Positions 1 to 8,617 are shown, counted from the stretch's first letter. The stretch is DNA of 18,647 nucleotides from Acidobacteriota bacterium (GCA_016177515.1 JACOUZ010000116.1:1-18647), one strand, 5' to 3'. Numbers and translations: made by a program. Notes: generated from the sequence alone by a model not told the origin.

Positions 1-581
1 ACCAGGGCGCGGATGTCGCGCCCCTCCGATTCCTCGATGAATTCCTGCACCAGGATGTTCATCCCCAGGTTCCAGAAGGTCTCGAGGACGGTGAGGGCGG
101 CCTGCTCGGTCTCGGCCAGGATGACCCCGATCCCCTGCGTCCCCTTCACGACCTTGAGGACGGCCGGGGGACCCCCGACGATCGCCAGCGCGCGGTGAAT
201 CTGCGACGGATCGCTCACCATCACCGTCTTCGGAATGTCGATGCCGGCCCGCGACAGGAGCTGCAGCGACCGCAGCTTGTCGCGGGATCGGGCGATCGGC
301 TGCGAGTTGTTGACCAGCGGCACGCCCATCATGTCGAACTGGTTCACCACCGCGAGCCCGTGCTCGGTGATCGAGGCCCCGATGCGCGGCAGGACCACGT
401 CCAGATGCAGGGTCCCGGCCTCCAGGCCGCGGTAGTGGATCTCGGGGGCCCTGCGGCTGAGCACCAGGAAGCAGTGCAGCGGGTTCAGGACGCGCGCCTC
501 GTGACCCAGCTTGAGGGCGCTCTCGACCAGCCGGCGCGTCGTGTAGAGGCTACGCCTGCGCGACAGGATGCCGACGACCAC
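1..581 (-). CDS. rimK: RimK-type ATP-grasp ligase (ribosomal protein S6 glutamate ligase), 3' end cut off by window edge
   Basis: RimK adds glutamate residues to the C-terminus of ribosomal protein S6 in E. coli; it is a cytosolic ATP-grasp ligase. I translated 193 complete codons on the minus strand. The N-terminus reads VVGILSRRRSLYTTRRLVES, the small pre-ATP-grasp domain. It is followed by LPRIGASIT (residues 77-85), ARSRDKLRSLQLLSRAGI (110-127), the ATP-binding stretch KGTQGIGVILAET (154-166) and ILVQEFIEE (182-190). These track E. coli RimK almost block by block. The window ends inside the ATP-grasp domain, so the C-terminal catalytic part is not visible. The start is GTG at 579-581, chosen because GGGAGG lies 4 bases upstream and the reading frame matches the family N-terminus exactly. 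The gene begins inside the last 32 bases of ppdK, so the two are probably co-transcribed. A RimK paralogue with another substrate cannot be excluded without the C-terminus. Confidence 0.9.
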   Translation of the reverse strand, partial: MVVGILSRRRSLYTTRRLVESALKLGHEARVLNPLHCFLVLSRRAPEIHYRGLEAGTLHLDVVLPRIGASITEHGLAVVNQFDMMGVPLVNNSQPIARSRDKLRSLQLLSRAGIDIPKTVMVSDPSQIHRALAIVGGPPAVLKVVKGTQGIGVILAETEQAALTVLETFWNLGMNILVQEFIEESEGRDIRAL

Positions 582-3330
582 GCTGCCTCCCGCCGTGGAT
601 GGGGCCGCTCCGTCCATCGCCGGGCCCGCGACGCGTCCGGCGCGCCGCGCCGGCCTTCCGGGGGTTCTCCCGTCGCCGCGATTCGATTGCCGCCTGGGCC
701 GCCGCCAGCCGGGCGATCGGGATGCGGTAGGGCGAGCAGCTCACATAGTCCATCCCGGCGCGGTGACAGAAACGGACCGATTCCGCCTCGCCTCCGTGCT
801 CGCCGCAGATGCCGATCTTCAGCCCCGGATGTCCCCGGCGTCCCCGCTCGATGGCCCAGAGCACCAGCTGGCCCACTCCTGCCTGATCGAGGGTCTGGAA
901 CGGGTCGTCCGGCAGGACGCCGATCCGCTGCTCGTCCACATAGTCCGGCAGGAACCGCCCCGAGTCGTCGCGCGACAGGGCCATGGTCATCTGCGTGAGA
1001 TCATTGGTGCCAAACGAGAAGAAGTCGGCGAGGGCGCCGATCGCGTCCGCCAGGAGGGCGGCGCGGGGCACCTCGATCATCGTGCCGACCAGGTATGGAA
1101 TCTTCCGCCGCTCGTCCTTCAGGACGCGGTCGGCTGCCTGGCGCGTGCGCCGGGCCAGAATCTCGAACTCCTTGGGATCCATGATGAGCGGGTGCATGAT
1201 CTCGGGCAGGACCTTCACGCCGCGGCGGCGCACCGCCACCGCCGCCTCCATGATGGCGCGCACCTGCATGTCGAGGATCTCCGGATGGGTGAGGCAGAGG
1301 CGGCAGCCCCGATGGCCGAGCATCGGGTTCGACTCCCGCAGCTGCTCCACACGCTGCGCCACGGTCTCGATCGGCAGCTGCACGCGCTCGGCAAGTTTCC
1401 TCTGCTCTTCCTCGCCGTGAGGCAGGAACTCGTGCAGCGGCGGGTCGATCAGCCGGATGGTCACCGGTCGGCCGTCCATCGCCTCGAAGATCCCTTCGAA
1501 ATCCTGCCTCTGGAACGGCAGTAGCCGTGCCAGCGCCCGCTCGCGCGCCTCCGCACCCTGCGCCAGGATCATCTCCCGGATGGCCAGGCGGCGCTCCTCG
1601 CTGTCGAAAAACATGTGCTCGGTCCGGCACAGGCCGATTCCCTCCGCCCCCATCTCCACCGCCTTGCGCGCGTCGTACGGCGTGTCCACGTTGGCCCGCA
1701 CCCCCAGCCTCCGCAGGGAGTCGGCCCAGGACATCACCTCGCGGTAGGCTTCCGGCAGCTCGGGCCGGACAAGCGGGAAGGTTCCTTCGTAGACCACTCC
1801 CTCCGTGCCATCCAGGGTCACCTGGTCGCCGGAGCGCAGGTTCCGCTCGCCGATCCGGAGCCGGTCCCTCTCTTCGTCGATCGAGAGACGGTCGCAGCCG
1901 ACCACGCAGGTCTTGCCCCAGCCCCGCGCCACCACCGCGGCATGGGACGTCTTGCCGCCGGTCGCGGTCAGGACGCCCTGCGCCGCGTGCATCCCTGCCA
2001 CGTCCTCCGGAGAGGTCTCGCGCCGCACCAGGATCACCGCGCGCCCGGCTCGCGCCGCCTCCTCCGCCGCGCGGGCCGTCAACGCCACCTCCCCCGACGC
2101 CGCGCCGGGGACCGCCCCGATTCCGGTCGCCAGGAGGCGCCCCTGCAGCTCCCGCCGCGGGACTTTCGGGTCGAGCACGGGATAGAAGAGACGCTCGATG
2201 TCCCGGGGCGTGACGCGCGACACCGCCTCGGGGCGGCCGATCAAACCCTCCTTCGCCATGTCCCTGGCGATCCGGAAGGCCGCGCGCGGCGATCGCTTGC
2301 CGGTGCGGCACTGCAACATGTAGAGCCGCCCCTCCTCGATGGTGAATTCCAGGTCCTGCATGTCCCGGTAGTGCCGCTCCAGGATCGAGCGCACGCGTTC
2401 GAGCTCGCGGTAGGCGCGAGGGAGCCGCTTCCTCATCTTCTGGATGGTCATCGGCGTGCGGATCCCGGCCACCACGTCCTCCCCCTGCGCGTTCATCAGG
2501 AAGTCACCGTAGAGCTTCTTGTGGCCCGTGTTGGGGTCGCGCGTGAAGCAGACGCCGGTGCCGGAGGTCTCCCCCAGGTTCCCGAACACCATCTGCACGA
2601 CGCTCGCGGCGGTCCCGGGCAGCCCCGTGATCCGCTCCACCCGCCGATAGGTCACCGCCTTCTCCGCCATCCAGGACTTGAACACCGCTTCGATCGCTCC
2701 CCAAAGCTGCTCCTCCACGTCCTGCGGGAAGGGGCGGCCGGTGCTCTCACTGATGTGGGTCTCGATCCGGCGGCAGACCTCCTGGAGCGCGGGCGCCGGC
2801 AGCTCGGTGTCGAACCGCACGCCCGATCGCAGCCTGGCCTCCTGCAGGAACCGTTCGATGGAATCGCGCGGCAGCCCGAAGACCACGCTGCCGTAAGCGC
2901 CCAGAAAACGACGGAAGGCGTCGAATGCGAAACGCCCGTTCCCGGTGCGCTCCGCCAGCGCGAGCACGGTCTTCTCATTCAGTCCCAGGTCGAGGATGGT
3001 CTCCATCATGCCGGGCATCGATCGCGCGGCGCCCGATCGCACCGAGACCAGGAGCGGGTCGCGCCCGTCGCCGAAACGACGCCCGGTTGCGCGCTCCAGG
3101 CGCGCCAGGTTTCTCGCGAGCTCTCCGCCAATGGCCCGGCGGAGGGCCTCGCCGCCCCGCGTCAGGTAGATTTCGCAGGCCTCGGTGCTGATGACGAACC
3201 CGGCCGGCACCGGCAGCCCGATGCGGGTCATCTCGTGCAGCCCCGCACCCTTGCCCCCGAGGATCTCCTTCATCCCGCCATGGCCCTCCGCCGTCCCGTT
3301 CCCGAAGAAGTGGACGAGCCGGCGCGCCAT
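550..3330 (-). CDS. ppdK: Pyruvate, phosphate dikinase
   Basis: PpdK interconverts pyruvate + ATP + Pi with PEP + AMP + PPi in the cytosol. The protein is 926 residues, slightly longer than the usual 870-890. The N-terminal ATP-grasp domain carries GGKGAGLHEM (25-34), SVRSGAARSMPGMMET (96-111) and GETSGTGVCFTRDPNTG (253-269). The swivelling phosphohistidine domain has GGKTSHAAVVARG (458-470), with catalytic His463 and the Thr461 position that PDRP-type regulators modify. The C-terminal PEP/pyruvate TIM barrel has GLCRTEHMFF (566-575), NPMLGHRGCRL (668-678), FGTNDLTQMT (773-782) and ICGEHGG (841-847) with catalytic Cys842. The start ATG at 3328-3330 shares one base with the glyS stop (TGATG) and matches the family N-terminus; GGGAGG lies 10 bases upstream. 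The same frame stays open far upstream inside glyS, but that part is a non-homologous shadow. Residues 883-926 form an Arg/Gly-rich tail not usual for the family, and the last codons overlap rimK. Confidence 0.97.
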   Translation of the reverse strand: MARRLVHFFGNGTAEGHGGMKEILGGKGAGLHEMTRIGLPVPAGFVISTEACEIYLTRGGEALRRAIGGELARNLARLERATGRRFGDGRDPLLVSVRSGAARSMPGMMETILDLGLNEKTVLALAERTGNGRFAFDAFRRFLGAYGSVVFGLPRDSIERFLQEARLRSGVRFDTELPAPALQEVCRRIETHISESTGRPFPQDVEEQLWGAIEAVFKSWMAEKAVTYRRVERITGLPGTAASVVQMVFGNLGETSGTGVCFTRDPNTGHKKLYGDFLMNAQGEDVVAGIRTPMTIQKMRKRLPRAYRELERVRSILERHYRDMQDLEFTIEEGRLYMLQCRTGKRSPRAAFRIARDMAKEGLIGRPEAVSRVTPRDIERLFYPVLDPKVPRRELQGRLLATGIGAVPGAASGEVALTARAAEEAARAGRAVILVRRETSPEDVAGMHAAQGVLTATGGKTSHAAVVARGWGKTCVVGCDRLSIDEERDRLRIGERNLRSGDQVTLDGTEGVVYEGTFPLVRPELPEAYREVMSWADSLRRLGVRANVDTPYDARKAVEMGAEGIGLCRTEHMFFDSEERRLAIREMILAQGAEARERALARLLPFQRQDFEGIFEAMDGRPVTIRLIDPPLHEFLPHGEEEQRKLAERVQLPIETVAQRVEQLRESNPMLGHRGCRLCLTHPEILDMQVRAIMEAAVAVRRRGVKVLPEIMHPLIMDPKEFEILARRTRQAADRVLKDERRKIPYLVGTMIEVPRAALLADAIGALADFFSFGTNDLTQMTMALSRDDSGRFLPDYVDEQRIGVLPDDPFQTLDQAGVGQLVLWAIERGRRGHPGLKIGICGEHGGEAESVRFCHRAGMDYVSCSPYRIPIARLAAAQAAIESRRRENPRKAGAARRTRRGPGDGRSGPIHGGRQRGRRHPVAQA
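586..591 (-). promoter_or_regulatory. Ribosome binding site deciding the GTG start of rimK
   Basis: GGGAGG on the minus strand lies 4 bases before the GTG at 579-581. It sits inside the ppdK coding sequence. No ATG in the rimK frame is better placed relative to the family N-terminus. Confidence 0.6.
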
Positions 3331-5549
3331 CAGCGTCCCGCCTCCCGCGTCCCCGGTGCCGCCTCCCGCGGCCGGGCGGCCCCGGCCACGGGCCCGGATC
3401 CCACCGCAATCTCGGAAAAATCGGCCACGCGCAGAAACAGGCCGGCGATCCCCCGCAGCAGGCCCAGGCGGTTGTTTCTCAACCGGGGGTCTTCCGCCAT
3501 GACCATGACTTCGGCGAAAAAGCGATCCAGCTCGGGGCTCAGTCGCTCGATCTCGCGCAGCGCCGCCAGGTACTCGAGACGCTCCTGCGCCGCCTCGATC
3601 AGGGGGAGGGCCTTCCGCAGGGCCCTGTCCAGGGCACGCTCCGCCTCCTCCTGCAGGAGGGCCGGGTCGTGCGGCGGGACCGGGCGCTCCTTGAGGATGT
3701 TCTTGATCCTTTTGTGCGCCAGGACCAGCGTCTCGAACCGGGGCTCGGAGCGCAGGGCGTCGATCGCCTGCGTGCGGATCATCAGATCGTAGGGATCGTC
3801 CATCGAGGCCCCCAGCGCGGCGCGCACCGAATCCTGGCGCGCGGAGGCCGTCTCCCCCAGGTGCTGCAGGCGGCCCCGGTAGAACTCCAGGAGGGACGCC
3901 CGCGCCTTGTCGGGGTGCACGGCCCCCTCGATGGACACCTCCCCGTAGCCGCGGAGGGCCTGCCCGATCAGGGCGGCGAGCGACAGGCGCACCTTCATCT
4001 CGCTCAAGATGCGGCAGGTGCCGAGAACGGAGCGCCGCAGGCCGTAGGGATCGCGCGATCCGGTGGGAACGATGCCGAGCAGGAATATCCCCGCCTGCGA
4101 GTCGAGACGGTCGGCCAGCGACACGACCGCCGCTTCGGGCGTCGCGGGCAGGGCGTCCTCCGCGCCGCGCGGCCGGTAATGATCGTAGATTGCCGCCGCC
4201 GCCCGCTCCGGCAGGGCGTCGGCGCGGGCGTACAGGCCGCCCACGATTCCCTCGAGCTCGGGGAATTCCTTGACCATCTGCGTCGTGAGGTCGGCCTTGC
4301 ACAGGCGCACCGCCTCCCGGGCCGCCGCCCCGTCCACCCGCAGCCCCGAGCGCTCGAAGGCAGGAAGGATCGCCTCCGCCAGTCCGAGCATGCGGCGAAT
4401 CTTGCGGGCGTACGAACCGAGCTTCTCGTGAAACGTGACGCGCTCCAGGGCGGCGGCGTGAGCCGGCAGCGCCGCCTTCCTGTCCTCCTGCCAGAAGAAG
4501 CGGGCGTCCGCCAGGCGGGCGCGCAGGACCCATTCGTTCCCCCGGCGAATGGCCCCCCTCGGATCTCCGGGGGTGTCGGCGACCGCCAGGAAACGGTTCA
4601 GAACCCGCCCCGGCGTCCCCTCGAGCGAGAACGATTTCTGGTGGTGACGCAGCGCCGTCACCAGGATCTCCCTCGGCAGATCGAGAAACGAGGCCTCGAA
4701 CTCCCCCGAGATGACGTGCGGCCACTCGACGGAATGGGTCACCTCCTGCAGGAGCTCGTCGTCCCCCTCGGTCCCCGGCGGCGCCCCGGGCGGCGCGGCA
4801 ATCCGGGCACCGAGGGCGGCTGCCGCCCCCCGGATTTGCGCCTGGATCGCGCCCCGCCGCGCCTCGCCGTCCGCCATCACCAGGTGATCCCTGAGGACCT
4901 CCAGGTACGCGGAGGGATCGGCGATCGTGATCCACTCCGACCCCGCCAGGCGGTGACCGCGGGAGCGATTCCCCGAGCGGACTCCGCAGAGGCTCAGGTC
5001 CACGACGGTCCGATCGAGAAGGGCCACCACCCAATGGATCGGCCGGACGAAGCGGTGCTCCCCCGCGCCCCAGCGCATCATCTTGGGGAACGTGAGGGAG
5101 GCGACCAGGGCAGGGATCCTGCGGGACAGGACGTCCTGCGCCTTGAGCCCGCCCGCCTTGCGGCGCACGCCGACGCACTCTCCCCGCGGCGTCTTGAGGC
5201 GCTCCAGGTCCGCCACGGCGACGCCCTGGGCGCGCGCGAACCCCTCGGCCGCCTTCGTCGGCCTGCCGGCCGCGTCGTAGGCCGCTCCCACGGGCGGGCC
5301 GGTGACTTCCTCGATCGCGTCCGGCTGGCTCGAGCGGATGCCGCGGGCGCGCACGGCGAGGCGCCGGGGGGAGCCGAACCGATCGATGTTTCCCGAGGGC
5401 GTGAAGCCGGAATCCGGGAGGAGGCGCGCCGTCTGGAGCTCGGAGGACAGGCCGTCCGCCAGGTCCTTGAGGGCCCCTTCGATCATGCGCGCCGGGATCT
5501 CTTCGGTGCCGATCTCCAGCAGGAAGTCAGGGCCGGAGCGCGGGGTCAT
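3330..5549 (-). CDS. glyS: Glycyl-tRNA synthetase, beta subunit
   Basis: GlyS is the large subunit of the bacterial alpha2beta2 glycyl-tRNA synthetase; it handles tRNA recognition while GlyQ carries the catalytic class II core. The protein is 739 residues, slightly longer than the roughly 690-700 of many homologues. Family blocks are visible: the N-terminal LLEIGTEEIPARM (10-22), FPKMMRWG (154-161), RFVRPIHWVVALLD (166-179), LPREILVTALRHHQKSF (291-307), the conserved DLTTQMVKEFPELEGIVGG (420-438), LADRLDSQAGIF (478-489) and PTGSRDPYGLRR (495-506). The C-terminal DALR-type anticodon-binding region includes RTQAIDAL (592-599) and LAHKRIKNILKE (610-621). The residues after about 712 are Ala/Gly/Arg-rich and look like unconserved tail. 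ATG at 5547-5549 overlaps the glyQ stop as ATGA, giving translational coupling and presumably 1:1 output of the two subunits. No frameshift or missing block is seen. Confidence 0.97.
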   Translation of the reverse strand: MTPRSGPDFLLEIGTEEIPARMIEGALKDLADGLSSELQTARLLPDSGFTPSGNIDRFGSPRRLAVRARGIRSSQPDAIEEVTGPPVGAAYDAAGRPTKAAEGFARAQGVAVADLERLKTPRGECVGVRRKAGGLKAQDVLSRRIPALVASLTFPKMMRWGAGEHRFVRPIHWVVALLDRTVVDLSLCGVRSGNRSRGHRLAGSEWITIADPSAYLEVLRDHLVMADGEARRGAIQAQIRGAAAALGARIAAPPGAPPGTEGDDELLQEVTHSVEWPHVISGEFEASFLDLPREILVTALRHHQKSFSLEGTPGRVLNRFLAVADTPGDPRGAIRRGNEWVLRARLADARFFWQEDRKAALPAHAAALERVTFHEKLGSYARKIRRMLGLAEAILPAFERSGLRVDGAAAREAVRLCKADLTTQMVKEFPELEGIVGGLYARADALPERAAAAIYDHYRPRGAEDALPATPEAAVVSLADRLDSQAGIFLLGIVPTGSRDPYGLRRSVLGTCRILSEMKVRLSLAALIGQALRGYGEVSIEGAVHPDKARASLLEFYRGRLQHLGETASARQDSVRAALGASMDDPYDLMIRTQAIDALRSEPRFETLVLAHKRIKNILKERPVPPHDPALLQEEAERALDRALRKALPLIEAAQERLEYLAALREIERLSPELDRFFAEVMVMAEDPRLRNNRLGLLRGIAGLFLRVADFSEIAVGSGPVAGAARPREAAPGTREAGR

Positions 5550-6445
5550 GGGTGCGGCGCCTCGGCGGCCGCCCGCTTCAGGAGCGGAAACCCCAGCGCC
5601 TCCCGCGCCTTGAGGTAGTCCCTGGCGCAGCCGACCGCCAGCCGCCGCACCCTCTGGATGAAGCCGGTCCTCTCGGTGACGCTGATGGCGCCCCGGGCCT
5701 CCAGGACGTTGAAGGTGTGCGAGCAGCGCAGGGCGTAGTCATAGGCCGGCAGCACCAGCCCGAGCTTCAGGAGCCTCTGTCCCTCCGTCTCGTACTGGTC
5801 GAACAGTCGGTTCAGGAGGGCGACTTCGGCTGCTTCGAAGTTGTGCCTCGAGAACTCGACCTCTTCCTGCAGGCGCACGTCGCCGTAGCTGACGCCGGGC
5901 GCCCATTCCAGGTCGAAAACGTTGGCCACGCCGTTCAAGAACATGCCGATGCGCTCCGACCCATAGGTGATCTCCGCGGAGATCGGATTCAGCTCGATCC
6001 CCCCGGCCTGCTGAAAGTAGGTGAACTGGCTGATCTCCATCCCGTCCATGAGCACCTGCCAGCCGACCCCCGCCGCCCCCAGCGTCGGGGACTCCCAGTT
6101 GTCCTCGTCGAACCGGATGTCGTGATCGGCGGGGTCGATTCCGAAGGCGGACAGGGATCGCAGGTAGATGTCCTGCACATCCGGCGGGGATGGCTTGAGA
6201 ATCACCTGGAACTGGTAGTGCCGATACACCCGGAACGGGTTCTGTCCGTAGCGCCCGTCGACCGGCCGCCGGGACGGCGCGCAATAGGCCACCCGCCACG
6301 GCTCCGGCCCGAGGACGCGGAAGAAAGTGTCCGGGTGCATCGTCCCGGCCCCCACCTCCACGTCGTACGGCTGCTGCAGGACCGCCCCTTCGCCCGCCCA
6401 GAAGGTCTGCAGGCCCAGGATCAACTGCTGGAAATTGAGCCCCAA
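5546..6445 (-). CDS. glyQ: Glycyl-tRNA synthetase, alpha subunit
   Basis: GlyQ is the catalytic class II subunit that activates glycine and, with GlyS, charges tRNA-Gly. With a TTG start the protein is 299 residues, the normal family length. It opens MGLNFQQLILGLQTFWA and then shows GAGTMHPDTFFRVLGPEPW (33-51), PSRRPVDGRYGQNPFR (58-73), the strongly conserved EDNWESPTLGAAGVGWQV (114-131), DGMEISQFTYFQQ (134-146) and SHTFNVLEARGAISVTER. The start is a judgement. TTG at 6443-6445 has GGAGG five bases upstream and gives a family-length N-terminus; no in-frame ATG or GTG is close. The nearby ATG at 6448-6450 is in another frame and stops after nine codons. The gene begins 19 bases after the recO stop and ends with a 4-base ATGA overlap onto glyS, so recO-glyQ-glyS form one transcription unit. 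Confidence 0.96.
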   Translation of the reverse strand: MGLNFQQLILGLQTFWAGEGAVLQQPYDVEVGAGTMHPDTFFRVLGPEPWRVAYCAPSRRPVDGRYGQNPFRVYRHYQFQVILKPSPPDVQDIYLRSLSAFGIDPADHDIRFDEDNWESPTLGAAGVGWQVLMDGMEISQFTYFQQAGGIELNPISAEITYGSERIGMFLNGVANVFDLEWAPGVSYGDVRLQEEVEFSRHNFEAAEVALLNRLFDQYETEGQRLLKLGLVLPAYDYALRCSHTFNVLEARGAISVTERTGFIQRVRRLAVGCARDYLKAREALGFPLLKRAAAEAPHP

Positions 6446-6450
6446 GCCAT

Positions 6451-6455
6451 CCTCC
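6451..6455 (-). promoter_or_regulatory. Ribosome binding site deciding the TTG start of glyQ
   Basis: GGAGG on the minus strand is five bases before TTG at 6443-6445. An out-of-frame ATG directly abuts this GGAGG with no spacing, so it cannot use it. This site is the main reason for choosing the TTG. Confidence 0.65.
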
Positions 6456-6464
6456 GTCCTGCTC

Positions 6465-7223
6465 CTACCGCGACGTCCCGCGCAGGGCGCGCAGGACCTC
6501 GTAGCTCTTGAAGCGCCTCTCCGTGAGATCGAAGAACAGCGCCTCGGCCAGCCCCTGCAGAGGTCCAAGCGCGCCCGGCGCGAACGATCGTCCGATCAGC
6601 GCCGCCGGCGCGTCCTTCAGGATCGCGGCCGCCGCGGCAAGCGCCCCCTTCGGCAGCATCACGCTGCCCGGGGTGGAGCCGGGAACACAACGGCGGCACA
6701 CCACCCCTCCCTCGCGGCGATGGTAAATGCCGCCGCGGGCCGTGAGATCCCCGCCGCAGCGCTCGCACACCGTCAGGGGCGGCAGCACCCCGTGCAACCG
6801 CAGCGTCCAGATCTCGAAGTACCGCGCGCCCGGGCCGAGATCGAGACCGTCCCGTATGGCGCGGAGGACGGCATGCAGGAGCCGGAAGTAGGGCTCGTCC
6901 TCCTGCTGCTCGCGGGCGAAGGCGTCCGCGACCTCCGCCATGCAGGCCAGAACCGCCCCCCTCTCCGGTTCCTCCTGCAGCCGGTAGAACGACTCCAGAA
7001 GATCCGCCCCCTCGATGCGGGCCAGTTCCGATCCCTCGCGCTCGAAGTACGACAGCCTGACCCGGCTCAGAGGCTCCAGGTTGCTGCCGAATCGCCGGCG
7101 GCTCCGGCGGGCCCCCTTGGCCACGCCGCGGACCTTTCCGGACGAGCGCGTCAGGAAGGTCACGATGCGATCCGACTCGCCGAGGGGGTGCGACCGCAGC
7201 ACCATCGCCTCAGTTTCTCTCAT
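6465..7223 (-). CDS. recO: DNA repair protein RecO
   Basis: RecO works with RecR (and RecF) to load RecA onto SSB-coated single-stranded DNA in gap repair. The protein is 252 residues, normal for the family. The N-terminal OB-fold begins METEAxVL-like (MRETEAMVLRSHPLGESDRI, 1-20), followed by SSGKVRGVAKGARRS (27-41), the typical RecO DNA-binding strand. The C-terminal helical domain carries a zinc-binding set of four cysteines: Cys153 and Cys156 (CERC) and Cys176 and Cys179 (CRRC). The ATG at 7221-7223 is my start. A GTG two codons upstream (7227-7229) sits 7 bases after GGGAG, a better ribosome-binding distance than the 13 bases for the ATG, so the true protein may be two residues longer. 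recO lies 38 bases after mgtE and 19 before glyQ, consistent with co-transcription. Confidence 0.94.
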   Translation of the reverse strand: MRETEAMVLRSHPLGESDRIVTFLTRSSGKVRGVAKGARRSRRRFGSNLEPLSRVRLSYFEREGSELARIEGADLLESFYRLQEEPERGAVLACMAEVADAFAREQQEDEPYFRLLHAVLRAIRDGLDLGPGARYFEIWTLRLHGVLPPLTVCERCGGDLTARGGIYHRREGGVVCRRCVPGSTPGSVMLPKGALAAAAAILKDAPAALIGRSFAPGALGPLQGLAEALFFDLTERRFKSYEVLRALRGTSR

Positions 7224-7261
7224 CGGCACCAATCGGCTCCCACTCCTGTCCCGTCCTGCCC

Positions 7262-8617
7262 CTACGGCCCCGCCAGGCGCGGCCCGGCCACTCCGAAGAA
7301 CGCCAGCAGGCCGAGCAGGTCGACGGCGGTCGTCACGAACGGGCTCGTCGCGACGGCCGGGTCGATGTGGATGGTCTTGAGAATCATCGGCAGCACCGCC
7401 CCCAGGACCGCCGCCATGGCCATCGACATCCACAGCGACAGCCCCACGGCCAGACCTTCCGCCGGCCGGAGCCCCACCAGGAAGACCGCCGCGATCCCGA
7501 GGAGGGTCCCGTACATGGACCCGAGGAGGAGCGCGATGCGGATCTCCTTGAAGATAACCTCGCCGACCAGCCGCAGGGAGATCCGGCCGGTCGCAAGGCC
7601 CCGCGCCATGATCGTGGCGGCCTGCGTCCCGATGTTCCCTCCCATCCCCAGGACCACCGGGATGAAACAGGCCAGGGTCGCCGCCCGGCTGATCCAGGGC
7701 GTGTAGGCCCTGATCACCAGGGCCCCGAGCAGGCCGCCTCCGAAGGCGGCGAACAGCCAGGGCAGGCGGAGCCGCGCCGCCTTGAGCGTCGACTTGGTCA
7801 GCCGTTCTTCGTCCGACGTGCCGGCCTGCTTGTAGATGTCCTCGGTGGCCTCCTCGCGCATGACGTCGACCACGTCGTCGATCGTGACGATGCCGATCAG
7901 GACATGGTCGGCGTCCACCACCGGGACCGCCAGAAGATCGTACTGCGACACGATACGGGCCACCTCCTCCTGGTCGGTCTCCGGGCGGGCCGAGATCACG
8001 TCGGTCGTCATGATGTCGCGCAGGGCGGTCGAGGGGGGGACGGACAGGAGCCTGCGCAGGGACAGGACGCCCTTCAGGCTCCCCTGTTCATCCACGACAT
8101 ACAGATAGAAGACCATCTCCGCTTCCTGGGCCTTCTGCACCGCGGCGATCGCCTCCTGGACCGAGGTCGCCTCCGGGAGGGCCAGGAAACGCGTCGTCAT
8201 GATGCGTCCCGCCGTGTCTTCCTCGTACTCCAGGAGCTCCTGGATCTCCTCGGAGGCCTCCTTCTGCATCAGCGACAGCACCCGATCGCGATCCTCCTGC
8301 GGGCAGATCGAGAGGATTTCGGCCACGTCGTCAGACGGCAGGCGCTGCAGGACCGGGGCGAGCTCTTCCGGTCCCATTCCGCGCAGGACATCGGGGCGGT
8401 GCGCCGGGTGGATGTGTCCCAGAAGCTCGGCGGCCTGCGGCACGGCGCGCTCGGCCAGCAGGCGGAAGGCGGCCGACTTCTCCTGCTCGTCGAGCGACTT
8501 GAAGGCCTCCGCCAGGTCGGCCGGCCGGACCTTCAGAAGCATGTTGAGAAGATGGACGGTGGCTCCCCTCCGGAGGAGCTTGCGAACCGATTCCAGAAGG
8601 ATGGTGGTGTCTTTCAT
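7262..8617 (-). CDS. mgtE: Magnesium transporter MgtE
   Basis: MgtE is a homodimeric inner-membrane Mg2+ channel gated by cytosolic Mg2+. The protein is 451 residues, standard length. The N-terminal MgtE_N helical superhelix spans about 20-130. It is followed by two CBS domains (about 137-195, including YLYVVDEQGSLKGVLSLRRL, and 203-256, including VPVVDADHVLIGIVTIDDVV). Then comes the linking plug helix and five predicted membrane segments from about 285 to 445. The signature VVLGMGGNIGTQAATI (321-336) and the pore segment with Asp419 in HIDPAVATSPF (417-427), equivalent to the selectivity aspartate of Thermus MgtE, are intact. The start ATG at 8615-8617 gives a typical short N-terminus; the ribosome binding site (GCGGGG) is weak. 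No M-box-like leader is visible in the 128 bases upstream. Its place between era and recO is unusual compared with Bacillus, where era and recO are neighbours. Confidence 0.96.
   Translation of the reverse strand: MKDTTILLESVRKLLRRGATVHLLNMLLKVRPADLAEAFKSLDEQEKSAAFRLLAERAVPQAAELLGHIHPAHRPDVLRGMGPEELAPVLQRLPSDDVAEILSICPQEDRDRVLSLMQKEASEEIQELLEYEEDTAGRIMTTRFLALPEATSVQEAIAAVQKAQEAEMVFYLYVVDEQGSLKGVLSLRRLLSVPPSTALRDIMTTDVISARPETDQEEVARIVSQYDLLAVPVVDADHVLIGIVTIDDVVDVMREEATEDIYKQAGTSDEERLTKSTLKAARLRLPWLFAAFGGGLLGALVIRAYTPWISRAATLACFIPVVLGMGGNIGTQAATIMARGLATGRISLRLVGEVIFKEIRIALLLGSMYGTLLGIAAVFLVGLRPAEGLAVGLSLWMSMAMAAVLGAVLPMILKTIHIDPAVATSPFVTTAVDLLGLLAFFGVAGPRLAGP

Noticed and set aside
3331..5178. 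A 1542-codon frame suggesting PpdK with a large N-terminal extension
   Set aside because: The extra part is an out-of-frame reading of glyS. PpdK homology begins exactly at the ATG at 3328-3330, which overlaps the glyS stop.
1615..5618. Very long plus-strand open frames opposite ppdK and glyS (about 725 and 649 codons)
   Set aside because: They are antisense to well-conserved enzymes, have low-complexity Arg/Pro/Gly/His-rich translations and no recognisable domain. In GC-rich DNA such shadow frames are expected.
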